Shown here piece by piece: positions 1 to 12,137 of a stretch of 64,000 bases of DNA. The stretch's first letter is position 1, and every line of letters starts with the position of its first letter. The notes beneath the pieces were generated by a model. The model ran no database searches. It was not told the DNA's origin and saw only the letters and a list, made by a program, of their open reading frames with translations. The stretch spans positions 124,001 through 188,000 of the forward strand of contig CAOLHI010001650.1 of NCBI GenBank assembly GCA_948474755.1, written 5' to 3'. The stretch is from Ctenosaura bakeri. Its lineage: Eukaryota; Chordata; Lepidosauria; Squamata; Iguanidae. A program made the position numbers and the translations under genes.

Positions 1-799
1 TTTATAAAAATTCTCTTAAGATCATAACATAAAGTAAATTTTAAACCCTTTATACACATACATTCTCATTGTTCATCTGAACATTTTAGCCAAAAATGTT
101 AGCAAATTTAATCATACATTATTTAACCTTTTCTTCTTCCATATCAAATTTCAACAAATTTCAAACAAAAGCTTATACATTTTGGCAATAGATCATAGTT
201 GCTTTTCAAACGCTGATTTCTTTTGTTCAAAACCACATTCCTTATCTATCTTGAATATACCAAATAGTTGAAGATATGAAAATCATTGAAGTCCAGTCCC
301 TTTCTATCTCCTTATAGTCTGAAAGATATGTGTTAACCTTCAACTCAATACACTTAGCTAACAATGCAGTTACTGCTAGCTCCCATTTGTACACATTTAG
401 AATTAGGACTGAATGGGTTTTCAAAACATAAATAAAATTCCCATTATTTAAACAGTATTTTTTAAAAAAAGAATTCAAGAATCAATTTGTCCCAGCATTG
501 AGACAGTTAGTTGGCACTGTAGGCACTACTAGTAATTAATTGTTCATAGATTACGCAGATAGTGTGAGCTGTGCTCATAACATGTTCCAAAAATGTCCAG
601 GCAGAAGCAAATGTGTAGTCATCAATGGGAGTTGCCCTTCACTGGCCTCCTGTCCAAAGTGTTTCTTTAGTTCTTTCAATACACATATATCCTTAACTGA
701 ATCTATGAGTCTAACAGCTTTCATTTAATGCCATTAATTAGCCCCAAAGCAAAATCAGTTAGGAAAAAAAAAAACCCTTAGTATCCACCCCTTACAAAA
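1..799. other. AT-rich sequence, no gene recognised
   Basis: This stretch is AT-rich with short open frames that show no domain or codon bias. I recognise no repeat family until the SINE that begins near 800. An A-run lies near 764-775. Confidence 0.5.
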
Positions 800-1437
800 G
801 TCAGCATGATGTAGTAGTTTGAGTCTTAGACAAAAGTTCCACGAGACCAGGGTTCACATTTATGCTAAGCTCTGGAAACCTAACAAGCAACCTTGGGTGG
901 TTTGCATGCTCTTAGTCTTAGGCCCTATTCGCATGAGCTCGGGAGTATTGCGTGATTGCGAGGACTGTTCCACATGACATCCTTGCAATTGTGCGACGCT
1001 CCCGAGGCCATTAGGGGGTGATCATGCATTATATCATTTTTGGCCTGTTGCTGAAAATGATGTGCGATCCCTCCTGTGCCCCACATGCACTTACCTTGTG
1101 TGCGGAGGCTCCAGATGCACTGCCATCGTGGTTCCTCCCCCAGCGCAGCCTGAGAAAGTACCCAGCTGCACTGTGGGAGGAAGGGGCGGAGTGCTCATGC
1201 TTCGTTCTGGCCAGCACAGAGCTGGTGTGGAGGGAAGTGGAGGGGATGCAACTGCCTCCCGGATGAGGCTTTTCCCACACTCTCCGCACGACACCAGCAG
1301 CACCAGGTAAGGTGCGAAAAGGGCCTTAGAAGAAGGCAGTGGAAAACCTCCTCTGAATAAATTTTGCCTTGAAAACCTTATGTTCGGGTCTCCATAAGTT
1401 AGAACCAACTTGAAGACACATAACAACAACAGCAACA
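800..1437 (+). mobile_element. tRNA-derived SINE with Bov-B-type tail, split by a MITE
   Basis: The left part (800-920) has a tRNA-like head: a box A-like segment around 807-825 and a box B-like GGTTCACAT near 850, then the body phrase around CCTTGGGTGG. The body resumes at 1326 with GAAGGCAGTGGAAAACCTCC and ends in the Bov-B-type tail (CATAAGTTAGAACCAACTTG near 1393) and a CAA-rich end. The 921-1325 insert is a separate DNA transposon flanked by TTA. Joining the two halves in order gives the same organisation as the uninterrupted SINE at 47229. It is a non-autonomous element that would depend on a Bov-B/RTE reverse transcriptase; this copy is diverged and presumably inactive. Confidence 0.8.
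921..1325. mobile_element. GC-rich MITE, Harbinger-like (copy A)
   Basis: This 405-bp element starts GGCCCTATTCGC and ends GCGAAAAGGGCC, so the termini are inverted repeats. It is flanked on both sides by TTA (918-920 and 1326-1328), a 3-bp target duplication. The interior is CpG-rich compared with the AT-rich surroundings. It encodes no transposase. GG-starting TIRs with 3-bp TWA-type duplications suggest PIF/Harbinger, but without a transposase the superfamily is inferred. On the minus strand it carries AAGGTAAGTGC at about 1088-1098, a strong donor-like motif. The open frames across it on both strands are transposon shadows. Confidence 0.85.
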
Positions 1438-2999
1438 ACTTTTACTGCTCAGTGCTGATCACTCTGACTTTCCAATTCCCTGTCCTTCAGTCTAGTTCTG
1501 TTATGTTCTGTCACTTGACCAAACGACCTTGGATAGTCCCTAATGACATGAGAAAACCCCAGAGGACTCCTTTAATTTCCGGTCACCTATACCTGATTTT
1601 AAAGAGTATATGCTTAAAATGAGCAGTTTGAAAATCACAGTAAATATTTGCAAAAGGGTTTTCAGTAGGAGAAAATGTTTTCTTGAGTTCAAATGTTCAA
1701 CACAGATCCTTTACACAAAAATCTTTGAAATCCTTTGATTCTTTTGTTTCTTATCACGGGAGATGATTTTAATATGGCGAGTGAGTCTTTTTGAGACAGA
1801 AATAAGAAAGGATTAAAAGCATTAGGCATTGAAAGTTGGAAGTAAGAAAGGGATGAACAAACTAAAGGAAATCATGAAGTGGTTAAATAGATCCACTGAA
1901 AGATAAACATCAAGGTGAAAAGATACTATGCCTTCTAAATATCATGATTCTCATTCTCATCAAATGATTGTTGATTCTGTTTACAAAAAAACAGATGTTA
2001 CACTTGTTTTTGTGGTACACTACACATATTACACATATTACTACACATATTACAACGCTAGTTAACACCCCAGACTCCTTGAGGGCTTTCTTGACCAGTT
2101 TATCATATCTCCTTTCCGCATCCCAGCCAGCATCACACTACATACCAATACCATCTCCATCATTTATATGGCTATCTACTCACTTTGGCTTTCCTCCTAC
2201 CTTTGTCCCCCAAGGACCATATTTAAAATTGAAATCTTGTCATACCCACAAGTTTTGCATTTCTATGTGCTATTCACACATACCACCTACATATCCATAT
2301 AAAGGTCTGCTCCTAGGTGCTTTACTCTATGCATCTGATGAAGTAGACTTAAATCTACAAAAACTTATGCTACCAGCTTCTCTCTCTCAGTTAGTTTCAA
2401 GGGTGCTATAAGATCTCTTTGCATACAGTTATTACACCGAGCACTATTACACCATCTACCAACATATGCCATTCTTAAAATTTCAGAGAAAGAACCTAGA
2501 TCAATGCTGCTCAAAGTGGTGATCTCTGGGATAGTGCTGATCCCTGAGCCATTGGCTGCTTATCTGTGGAGAATTTCTAGGAAAGAAAGAAACCGTTGTG
2601 TTCAGTGGGCACAAACATGTTATTGGTCCCTGACACATTGGGAGGAAATGCCAGTTCCCCTCATCAGATAGTCTAGACCCAAGTCTAGTTCAAGGATCAA
2701 GAAAATGATCAAGGTCAGTGCTTCTCAGGCTATTGAAAATGGAATGTCTGGCGAGGACGAGGGAGAGAGCTGTTCCCAGACTGGGAATTCTGCACCATGA
2801 GAATCTAGGTTTGTGCCCTCCTTGCTCTGTTTCCACAGGCAGATGAAGACCTTTTCTGTTCACCTAGGCCTTTGAATGTAATCCAATGCAGAAGAATTGG
2901 AGTGTATTGTATTTGTGTCTTGTCATCATTGTTATATATTAACTGTCTTATAAAATCTATTTTTTAAAATGTTTTAATCTGACTGCTTATTTTTTTAAT
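1438..2999. other. Unassigned AT-rich DNA with a short tandem repeat
   Basis: No gene is recognised. A short tandem array of an ACACATATT-type unit lies at about 2022-2055. The 147-residue open frame at 1968-2411 runs through this array; it has low-complexity threonine/histidine content and no motif I know, so I treat it as chance. The segment 2500-2880 has the feel of an old repeat but I could not assign it. Confidence 0.4.
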
Positions 3000-3112
3000 T
3001 TTTTAAAATTTTATCCATTATTTTAACTGTATTTTGTTTTCACTCAAATTGTGAGCTGCTTTGGATGCCATATAGGGAGAAAGGCATTGTATGGTAGTAA
3101 ATCAATTTGGAA
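3000..3112 (+). mobile_element. L2/CR1-type LINE 3' tail fragment
   Basis: The phrase GTGAGCTGCTTTGGATGCC followed by GGGAGAAAGGCATTGTATGG near 3051-3093 matches the conserved 3' end of reptilian L2/CR1-superfamily LINEs, where a GCCTTGAG-like block is followed by an AGAAAGGCGGTATAAAT-like block. Only the tail is recognisable. Confidence 0.5.
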
Positions 3113-5694
3113 GAGAAGTGTTTCACAAGCAGGAAATATAATTCAACAACAACAAAGAATAGATTAACTGTTCTTATAGTTGGGTGACAGCAAAGGTTTA
3201 CAACAATAAAAATATACTCTTTTTTTGAAGGTGTGCAGTGCTGGTGAACTAGAAATTGCCAAACATGGACAAGGAGTAGAGAATCCATATGAATCATTCA
3301 ATCCTCATTGGTGGGCGAATTGCTTTCTCTGTATCATGCGTTTCTTCCAATCTCCCTTTCTGGACTTATTTTCTCCATCTTTTATTTCCCTTTCCCCATT
3401 CTTTCCTACAAATTCCATTTTTCTGGAGTTTGTGGATTTTTATATGGAGTATCAATATCTTTATCAGTGTGTGCATACTTGTGCAATCATTTAAATATTC
3501 ACTTTTGCTTCTGGTTGACTTATCACACTTGGTTCTGTCCACCATTTTGCAGCCCTTCTCTCGGCCCTGCTACCTTCAAAAAGCATGAACAACCACTGGA
3601 TTTCATGTCAAACAGTTAGGGGTAGCAAGAAAGTATCAAGACAATATTTATAATATCTAGTTTCCTATTCTTAGATGTATAAATAATGAAAAATTTTTAA
3701 GCCTCCCTTTTATCTTCTATGGTAATTTATGGGAAGACACTTGAACTGAAGATGATTCCAGCAAATAAAGTACAGAATGTTATACACTGTATTATGATGC
3801 TGCATTTTATCTTACTACTTTTTTAAAAAATAAGGCTGATTCATAATATTTTCTGTACAAAACAACAACAATAACATAATATATCCAGCACCTTAAAACC
3901 AGTGACACTATTATATTCTATATATATCAGTACTTCACAGGAGATACTTCACTACATGAATTATTATTTCCTTCATTGATTTCAGACTCCTTAGTTGTGC
4001 CCTTCAACTACAGGAAGATTGAAATATTCAGTTTTACTGATCTTAAAATCCCAAATATTGTCATAATGTGTTATGAGCCTGCTTTCCTGATTTGTGTGAT
4101 TTAGTATGCTGTGGTACATAAACATTGGCCTAAATTCAACAACATATCAGTTGAATCAGTTAGCACAGCTGGGCTTGTTTTCTCTCTTCCCTTTGGACCT
4201 TTGCATCATTCCAAGATCTGCTTCAAAGGTTTTTGTCAGTCCACTATAGCCAGTTCAGGGGATTCTGGGGTGGTGGTTTGCATGGGAAAGGTGGCAGAAC
4301 CCACTGCCTGGTTTCACTATTGGAAGCCGCTCAGTCATCGAAACAACCTTGCATATATTGGAGAAGTAGTCTCATTCTCATCCACTAAGCAAACCAGAAA
4401 ATTAAAAATGCTGCTTTTAATCCTCTTAGCTCTGCAAGATACTGCAAGTAGAACCAAAATGAATTGACTGCCAAATTGTGGTTCTGTGATTTTCTTTTAT
4501 ACTTAATATTCTTTAAATAGTCTAAATATATGCTGGCTACCACGTGATGTGGAATTCTATCCTTACCGGTATTTCATTTTACTCCTTATTTAATGTCAGA
4601 AATAACTTTAATGGTATCTTACTACTTTCCTGGCTGAAAAGAAGCATTGTATGACAAAGAAAAAATAAACTACTCATACAATATATAAAATTTCTACCCT
4701 AAGGGTTTCTTACTCAACAAGTTGTCTCATATCTATTTTTAATTCTGTTTCTATTTATAATTCTGTTTTAATCAAATTCAACTTCACATTTCATCAATAT
4801 GGTAGAATAGAAGATCCCAGGATTCTTTGATCTCTGTGTGGTAGTTGCTGTTAAAATTGCTGTGCTAAGAATAGGCAGAAAATTATACACCCACACCTTA
4901 ATCATATGGTTTGTTTACTCAGACATCCATCCGACGGTTTTCAATGAAGTTTGTTTTCTTATTGAGAATTGCAAGGTTTTAATATGTAGGTATAACCTCA
5001 CTTCCCTTGTGAACAACCCCTTATAATGCATAGCACTATAGGGCTGCAGTGGGATATCAGTAATGCCATGTCACTTCTGGTTGCCATTTTTGGCTGAACT
5101 TGGGGCTTTGAGTGAGGTGTTGGTAGGTTAGGGTGCTGCCATGTTTGCATGATATTTTGGCACTTTGGCCCAGTTTTCAGGCAACATATTGGTTGAAACT
5201 GAACATTTTTTCAAATGGGAAGACTGGAGAGTGCTTCAGGAAATTCCCTTTGGAACTGGGAGCCTCTTCCGTGGGCCACTCCTTCCTTACCCTTGTGCTA
5301 AAGCTAGATTTAGTGTGCTTTAACACAACATGCCACTACTGGCCACATTCATACATAATGCTAAAAGATGGTTTGCTACAATATGCTTGACTGGGAATGA
5401 ACATCAGAAAGGCCTTGGACTTCTATACTTTCCCTCATCTTCTTGTGTGGACTAGGAGGAGTTTGAGACGCTTCATTTTCACTTTCGCTTAACTAATATT
5501 TGTAATGTCATCTGGATCAACAAACTGTGGTGAATGTTAATTATGGTTAATTTAAGACAAGCCACCTTCAAGCCATGTTTTCTGAATTTGCTTGTTGAAA
5601 TCACCAACAATATTATCCACAGCTCCCTGTTTTGATGAAGAAAATTTCATAGAGATGGACATGGCACTGAAATGCTTACTCATTTTGCACAGGG
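3113..5694. other. Unassigned AT-rich DNA
   Basis: No gene or confident repeat is seen. Open frames of 60-118 codons occur on the plus strand but lack motifs, and the three overlapping frames around 3225-3619 are hydrophobic low-complexity translations of T-rich DNA. The segment 5035-5400 is somewhat more GC-rich and may be an old transposon, but I could not find its ends. Confidence 0.4.
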
Positions 5695-6035
5695 CAGGGA
5701 CAGTCTCAATTAAACCTCTTTTGACCCACTTTTTCAGCTGTTTTTAAAATGTCCTTGTTTCCCTCTCTTTGCTCTACTTTCCCTTTTCATCCTCAGCTTA
5801 CTTCAATTGCTACAAATTGTTTTCAAAGTGCAAAAATCATTTGCACTCAATTAACTCAGCAGAAAGAAGAGGAGGGAAGAGGGCAAAGTCTTGTCCTTCC
5901 CAACAGGCTCAGGCAAAAGCAAACTGCTATAGCTTCTCCTAACCTCTATGCTATTAATACATTATGCCATCTTGACCATACTCTGATGTTACTTGGCCAC
6001 ACAAATCCTGATCTTCATCAGTCAAATGTTGGAGC
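5695..6035 (+). repeat. Dispersed repeat, copy 1 (second copy at 34645)
   Basis: About 340 bp match 34645-35010 in the same order. Shared blocks are CCCACTTTTTCAG, TTTAAAATGTCC, CCTCAGC(C/T)TACTTCAAT, TTTGCACTCAA(T/A)TAACTCAG, CCCTTCCCA(A/G)(C/T)AGGCTCAG and ACTCTGATGTT(A/G)CTTGGCC. The two copies are clearly diverged, so the family is old. It has no coding capacity and I cannot name it. It could be a non-autonomous DNA transposon. Confidence 0.7.
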
Positions 6036-8535
6036 AGGGGGCAGGTGTAGGCCTTAGGCTTTGTTATACAATCTCTCCACATTCACTAGGATTAGGGGCA
6101 CAGGACCTCCACGAAAGTAGAAAAACCATAAATAACTCTAGGCCCTCCCAAACCATATTTAACACACAAAACAGCATGATCATCATATTCATCCCACCAT
6201 GAATTCCTTTGAGGCATCAGGGTTCCTTCACAAGGCAGAAGTTGGTGGCTGGTGGGGCTTACTGCCACCTCCATTGCTGCCCCACACCATTTTTAATAGG
6301 CACTTACAAGCCTCATTCACAGTTTCTCAGTCTCTTGAGGCTTGCATTCCTCATTAAAAATGGCACAGGGAGGCAGCAGAGGTGACAGCAAATAATCCAT
6401 GAATAATCAAATCAGCAAAAGTGAAACTCGCAAATGAGGAAGGCTGACTGTATATGCTACTGCAACAGTTCCTCCTTGATAATGCTGTGTGACAGTGGAA
6501 GACACTGGCTGTTTTCTCTCTCATAGTTTGGTGGTCTCTCCTGCCTACCACACTTTATAATCCCCAGTTTCTTTGACTTCTCTCTGATTTTTGTCTCCTC
6601 AGAAGTTCTTATCAGAGTCTCCTCAATTTCTCTTCCCATATCTCCACAGATTGAACCATTTAGTCTTCTTTTGAGCTCCTAAAAGTTAAAAAACCCAACC
6701 CAAACCAAACAAACTTTCAGTGCCCTAGGCATCCCGCAAAAGGCTACTTTGCACAGGATAATACATAGGTGTATATCAGGCACACACAACAGTCCCTAAG
6801 ACCTTGATAACCTGTTTTTGCTGTGACTTCAGCCCCGCTGCAGCAAGGAGTTTGTTGGGTATGGCTCAAGACATTTTTTTCTAACTTTGTTAAAGCCAAG
6901 TCATAATATATAGTACCTAACGACAGCTGCCTTCATTCCCCTCCCTTGAGGCAGAATTTCCACAAACAACTCTCCCTATCCTGGTAACAAAAGTACAATA
7001 ATAAGCTAAATAACTAATAATTTTCTGCTGTTTTACTCTGATTTTTTGGCTGCTTGAGACAGCTACCTCATTGTGCGGTCAAGCACCTGACAAGCCACAA
7101 TACATGAGGAATGGCTGGTCCTGGCTGGGTGGGTCACATGTTGTATAGCTCTGAGGAAGAAGAAGAGGGTTCATTTGATCAGAATATAAATCTTGGTCAG
7201 GTCCTTTTGTAGATGTAAGTCTAGACTCAGCATTTTTCCCTATCATTAAGCTTTATAAAATGTTGGTTACAATATAGTTCCTGCCATACTTGTGAGGCCC
7301 TTGAGTTTCATCTAGACCAAAGCGTACATTGCTGTGGGTTGATTTATTGTCAGTGTGACCTCTATTTTATACACAAAAGCAGTGTTAGAATTTGAAGGGC
7401 TTGTATATACAAGAAGGGAAAGGATTATGCAAACTGGCATCCATCAAACTTACTTGAAGGGACAATAAAGAGAAAAATGATAGTAAAGGGTCATAAAAAT
7501 GAGTCATATAGTTTCCAAAAACAGAAATGTAGTTTCTGTTTCTATAAATATAATTTCAGCTATCCTTCTTTATACTAGTCCAAGCAGAGAGAGTTGAGTG
7601 GCAGTAGGAAAAACTAGTCCCTTTCAAATCGTTTAGTCATTTCAAACAGCTAGGGATCAAAAACACCCTGGAGAAATATGCAAAGGAAAGCAAGGTAGTA
7701 ATAGCAAGATCAATCACAGGAACTGACAACACAATCCATACATGTTAGCTTGGAAATAAGGCCTGTTAAGTTCAGTGGCGCATCATCCTCTCTCCCAGGT
7801 GTATGGGTAAAATACCACAGGATACCTTTCAGATAACATAGTGCAGCCTCATGGAAGAATGAAACATCTGGGCAGCCATGGGTATCAAATGTTTTTCTAT
7901 TCAAAGGGAAACAAGGACAATTTCTTCCATTTTTGCTAAACACAACTGGAGGGAAACTCCCACCAATAAGCCAAATTCAGCCTGTAAAGGGGCCATATTT
8001 GGCTCATGAGAGACCCGAGGGAAACCCTCTCCTTCCTCTAAAGCTCTCTTTCTTCCCAAGCTACAGTCACTATTTGCATCTCACTTTTTAATTGGGAAGG
8101 TAAGCAGCAATTGAGGGAAAGCCACTGTTACCTCCAGTCTTGAACTAGAGATAACAGCAAGATTTCCTCTCTCCTTTGCACTGGGATCTGAAATGATACG
8201 CAATCAACATCTGAAATTTGAAAAAACAGCTAGCTGAATTTCCTGTTTGCATTTCCCATTCACAACGCAAACAAGATTGGGGATGTTCTTCCCCAAACAA
8301 ACTTGAACACTCATTGGGGAATAGGAGAGAGGTGGGGAGAAATGCCATTGCTATCTCCAGTCTCTGACAATCACCTCTGTGGTTAGTCTCTGCAGCAAGA
8401 TTGCATATGCCCTTGTTCCTAATTTTTTGACCTTTTTCATACCGCCACACTCTTTTAAACCTTTTTTATCCTTAGTGATGAAAGTTAAATCAAAAAGTGC
8501 TCTTTGGACATTATTCAAATTGCCTTCCAAATTTA
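6036..8535. other. Unassigned DNA, no gene recognised
   Basis: The sequence contains short open frames on both strands (60-101 codons) without recognisable domains. I see no confident repeat boundary, CpG island or RNA gene between the dispersed repeat ending near 6035 and the MITE starting at 8536. Confidence 0.4.
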
Positions 8536-9032
8536 GGCCCTTTCCACACGCGGAGGAAGAAACGGGCGAAAACACGCTAAAACGGAGCTTACCTGAAACT
8601 GGGTAAGTCCGTTGCTACGTGGAGCAGTGCGTTTTCACTGCTCCACACTCGTCTGCGTCCTGCAGTGTCCTGCAGCGTCCAAAATGGCGGCTCGCGGCTG
8701 GTGGAGGCTCTCCGCCAACCGGAGAAGCTCGCCAGCCGGAAACCCGTCCCCTGGCAGGTCTGCAGGCGCACCTTGTGTGCACCTGCAAATCTACACCGGG
8801 CGCTGCAACAGGGCTGCACGCGGCTGCATGCGGCCGCACACCCCGTGCTTTTTAAAAATCTAATGAAAAGTGGTTTTTAAAAAGCACCCGGTGCCGCCAC
8901 TTCCGGTTGCCCTAGCGCGCATTGGGGTGTGGAACCATGCAAAAGTAGTCCACCCCAATCCACTTTATGGTGTAGACAACCTCCATCAGAGGTCGCTCTA
9001 CAACGTTTTTTAACCTCCGTGTGGAAAGGGCC
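8536..9032. mobile_element. GC-rich MITE, Harbinger-like (copy D)
   Basis: The 497-bp element begins GGCCCTTTCCACACG and ends CGTGTGGAAAGGGCC, a perfect 15-bp terminal inverted repeat, and is flanked by TTA (8533-8535 and 9033-9035). The interior is CpG-rich. It shares interior blocks with 47884-48325, including AAAACGGAGCTTACC near 8578 and GTCCACCCCA near 8948, so the two are one subfamily. There is no transposase. The cluster of overlapping 70-83 codon frames at 8589-8880 on both strands is an artefact of GC-rich DNA. Confidence 0.9.
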
Positions 9033-10015
9033 TTAGTTTTCCTATCAATTTTCTCTAGTTCATTAAATAAATCTTATAGACCAAGAAATTTTATTTGGCA
9101 TCAGCTTTTGTGAATTGTAGCTCACTGCATCAGGTTCAACAGAACAAGTTCATTGTTAACATGGTTTGTGTCTTCCCTGGCAGAAACAATTCTGTTCCTT
9201 TACAGTTAATGCTCTGGCATTTTATGCAACTTTGTTTATGGAACATGCTTAACAACTGCAAGACATGTGAGGAGAGAAGAGGTTGCATCTCCAAAACATG
9301 TGCGATACACACTTTAGCCATAGTTTTGGCACACGAGAAACTGTTAATGCCAATTTTTGATAAACAATTTGTGACAGAACTAATTCTAGCCTCCATCCCT
9401 TGCTATGGGATCTAAATCAACCTGCAAGGCCTTCCACAGCCGCAAGGGCTCCTTCCTTTGATTTTTAACTTCTGTTTTAAAAAAAAGTCTCTAGTGCTTT
9501 TACTTGTGAAATCCTTAGAAATAAGCCACAGCCCTGAGTATGTAAGACTTTAGCAGGGGTGTTAATAACTAGGTGTCTTGGAGATCTCTCATTTACAGTG
9601 TCACCATAAGTTGAAGCTGACTTGATGGCAGTTAATAATATGACAAAAAACAAACAGGCAACTTTCTACCCCATTACTAAGTAGTAACGTCTGCTTCCAG
9701 TGTTCTGGTCAAGGATTATGAATGTGCTGGAATAACTGACAGGTTATTTATTTTTAAATTGCTATAAAACTTTATTTACTGATATTTGATCCACTTTAAA
9801 TATATGAAGCTATTTGTATTTAGGTGATGGCTGTTCCCAGTTGATTAATCTTGGTGCACATTGCTGAAGACATAAGGATAAATACTCTGGATATGACTTT
9901 GGTCTTATCTCCAGGTCATGCCTGGGCCCCACAAGTGGGATTTCATTAGTTGGCAATGTTCTACCTGATATAGTGGTATCTTCTTCAGCGACTAAGTAGT
10001 GGTATGTTATCCCAC
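9033..10015. other. Unassigned DNA with a SINE tail remnant
   Basis: Mostly unassigned. At about 9598-9640 the phrase CACCATAAGTTGAAGCTGAC then TTGATGGCAGTTAA is the Bov-B-type SINE/LINE tail on the plus strand; the head is missing or too diverged. The remainder holds no gene I can support. Confidence 0.45.
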
Positions 10016-10864
10016 TGGCATACCCTATCCAGGGGACTATAAATTTGATATCAAATATGCCCACCATGCCAGAGAGGTTGCCCAAATGGGCACATAGGCA
10101 AAGAGGTCAAACAACTGAAAACAGGTCAAGACCAGAAAAATCCCCAGTCACGTAGCACAAGGAGACCTAAGGTTATACACATCCACATAAACAAAGGGTC
10201 CTCAGCCAAGAATAGCCAACTTGAGGGGATTAGTGTGTTCTCCCCAGGTTGAGCAACTTTGACTCTGGAAAAACCCTGCTTGACTGCAATCCTACTTGAT
10301 TGCAACCCACTTGCCATTGTATGGCATTCCTTCCTTTGTTTTGGCCATTGTTCTTCCCGGGAAAGGGTCTGCCCTTGAGGTACGCTCTGCCCTATAAGTA
10401 GTCCTAGTTTTGCGGGTCTCTTTGGAGAACTCCCCGCCATGCTAGCAGACCAGCACTCTGTTAGTTGAGTGATCCCCTCAGTCATCTCTCTGCTGAGCTC
10501 CTTTGTCTCGCTGCTTCCTGGACTGAAGACTTCAGGATAGGTGCAGTATCACTGTCTCTACATTCCTTTTGCTATATCCCCTATCCATTTTTCACCTCTT
10601 TTCCTTCTCAATAGGCCTTGTGTGTGTGAGAGAGAGTGAGTGAGTTGGTGAGTGAGAACATTTTCATTCAATAAAATCCATTAATTAGATATGTTTGTCT
10701 GGCTTTTTGGCTTGGCCTGGCCCTGTAAAAGTTGAGTAAAAGATCCTGCTAGGTTACCCTGTCCCTCGTTTTGCTAACATCAGTGCTCCACTAATTTCCC
10801 CAACCTTTATAACTTGGAGCAAATCAGGGAGTCCCCCATGGGACCCCCAGAAGTCAGGGTAACA
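10016..10864 (+). mobile_element. Solo LTR 1 of an endogenous retrovirus-like element
   Basis: The right end is clear: it finishes CAGGGTAACA at 10864 and its last ~150 bp align with the LTR ending at 32390 (shared blocks GATCCTGCTAGGTTACCCTG-like, GTGCTCCA(C/G)TAATTTCCCCA, GGGACCCCCAGA). A TATA-like box TATAAG lies at 10393-10398 and a poly(A) signal AATAAA at 10670-10675, giving the U3-R-U5 order on the plus strand. The left end is tentative: TG at 10016, chosen because a TTTGATATC block near 10025 matches the U3 start of the other copies. No internal retroviral region adjoins it, so it is a solo LTR. A (GT)/(GA)-rich patch at 10620-10655 lies between the two signals. Confidence 0.65.
10393..10398 (+). 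promoter_or_regulatory. TATA-like box of solo LTR 1
   Basis: TATAAG lies about 270 bp before the AATAAA signal at 10670, in the same relative place as the TATA boxes of the sibling LTRs. It is inferred to be a relic viral promoter element. Confidence 0.5.
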
Positions 10865-11910
10865 GGTGATTGTAACAGTTAACAGCCCTATTAATGGCCC
10901 AGTAGAAATTGATCCAGAAGAATCTTGAAGCTATCCAGGACCAGTATTCTTTCAATGTTATTGCCACATATGATATTCCCAATGCTCTGTTACAGAGCTT
11001 AACGTACCACCATGGTATGTGAGTATAATGTGTGTACTTGCTATGCACTGCTACAACATACCTGTACATTTAGAAAGCACCTGTGTATTTTCCTTACATA
11101 TGTGTGTGTGCATGTTTTGTTGCTTAGATTCATATTCCATGGCATTTCGAAGTCAAAACAGAGTGACAGAAAATCAGAGATGTCTAATTGTTATATTCAA
11201 ATGTCATACAAGAAGCACCATTAACTCCAAAACAACTCGATTTGGGGATTTAAAACCAACTAAGAACTTTAGGGGAAAACAGAGACATAAACACGTTTTA
11301 GCAGCTGCTGCTAACAACGTCAGACTGGATTTTTTTTTCCTGATATCACTGCCCTTCTCATGACATTAAAAACTTTGTGTAATCTGGCAAGAAAGAGGCT
11401 CCTCCATGTTACAGAATCTTTTCCAACACAGGGAAAAAAATGGCATGGGTACTATCAAAAGTTGAGAGATACTTCAGCAAACAAACACTTTGTCACAAGT
11501 GTCTAAATTAAAATCAGTAAGCTTCATGAGTCATGTTATATGGGATAAAAAGCCCTCTCAAATTTTGCATAGCCTCCAGTCCAAAAATGACATTTAATTC
11601 AGTAAAAATCAACACAGCTGCCTGATTATTTCCATGTTTTCCTTCCAAGCATTCTGACAGCCCACTTCCTGTTTTTCTAATGATTTTGCCAGGGACAGTC
11701 CCAGCTGAGGTTGAAGGCAAGGGGACAGAAAACAACTTGTTGTAAATTAAAAATCCACATCTGCAACAAAGCCTGCCTCAGGCCATGTTTTTCAACACAA
11801 ATTCTCCTCCTCCTAGAGCACAGTCACATGAATGATTGCGCTTTCAAGTGAATTAATTGCACCTACATCTGGCTAGGAAGTTACTGAATTCATTCATAGC
11901 TAATCCTGTT
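10865..11910. other. Unassigned DNA, no gene recognised
   Basis: This is AT-rich sequence with a short GT-rich patch near 11100-11112. The 114-codon open frame at 11019-11363 shows no recognisable domain. I see nothing I can annotate. Confidence 0.4.
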
Positions 11911-11993
11911 TGATACAAGGTCAAAGGACTGAGGGTATAACCCTACCCTCAAGGTCCTCTTCCTGAAGGACCCGGGAGGGGGGGGTTGGGTTA
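11911..11993. repeat. 83-bp direct repeat, unit 1 (unit 2 at 13148)
   Basis: The segment from TGATACAAGGTCAAAGGACT to GGTTGGGTTA recurs at 13148-13228 with one substitution (AAGGTCC versus AAGATCC) and a difference in the length of a G-run. Each unit contains a GGTCCT...AGGACC hairpin and a run of eight or more Gs. Flanking sequences differ, so this is not a simple tandem duplication of a larger block. Confidence 0.85.
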
Positions 11994-12137
11994 CAACACA
12001 GCATATCCCACCACCTTGACAGATACACCAACATAACTCCCCTGATACATCAAGGGAACAGTACACTATTCAATCTGTTAGCAGAAATGTCCCAGAAAAA
12101 TGGCCAACACAGGACAAAGTATGAAATGGAAGACAAA

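Noticed and set aside
1968..2411. 147-codon plus-strand frame.
   Set aside because: It crosses a short ACACATATT tandem array and shows no domain or splice context.
2500..2720. Possible hAT-type MITE around AGTGCTTCTCAGGCTATTG-like ends.
   Set aside because: The matching phrases are in direct, not inverted, order, so no TIR is supported.
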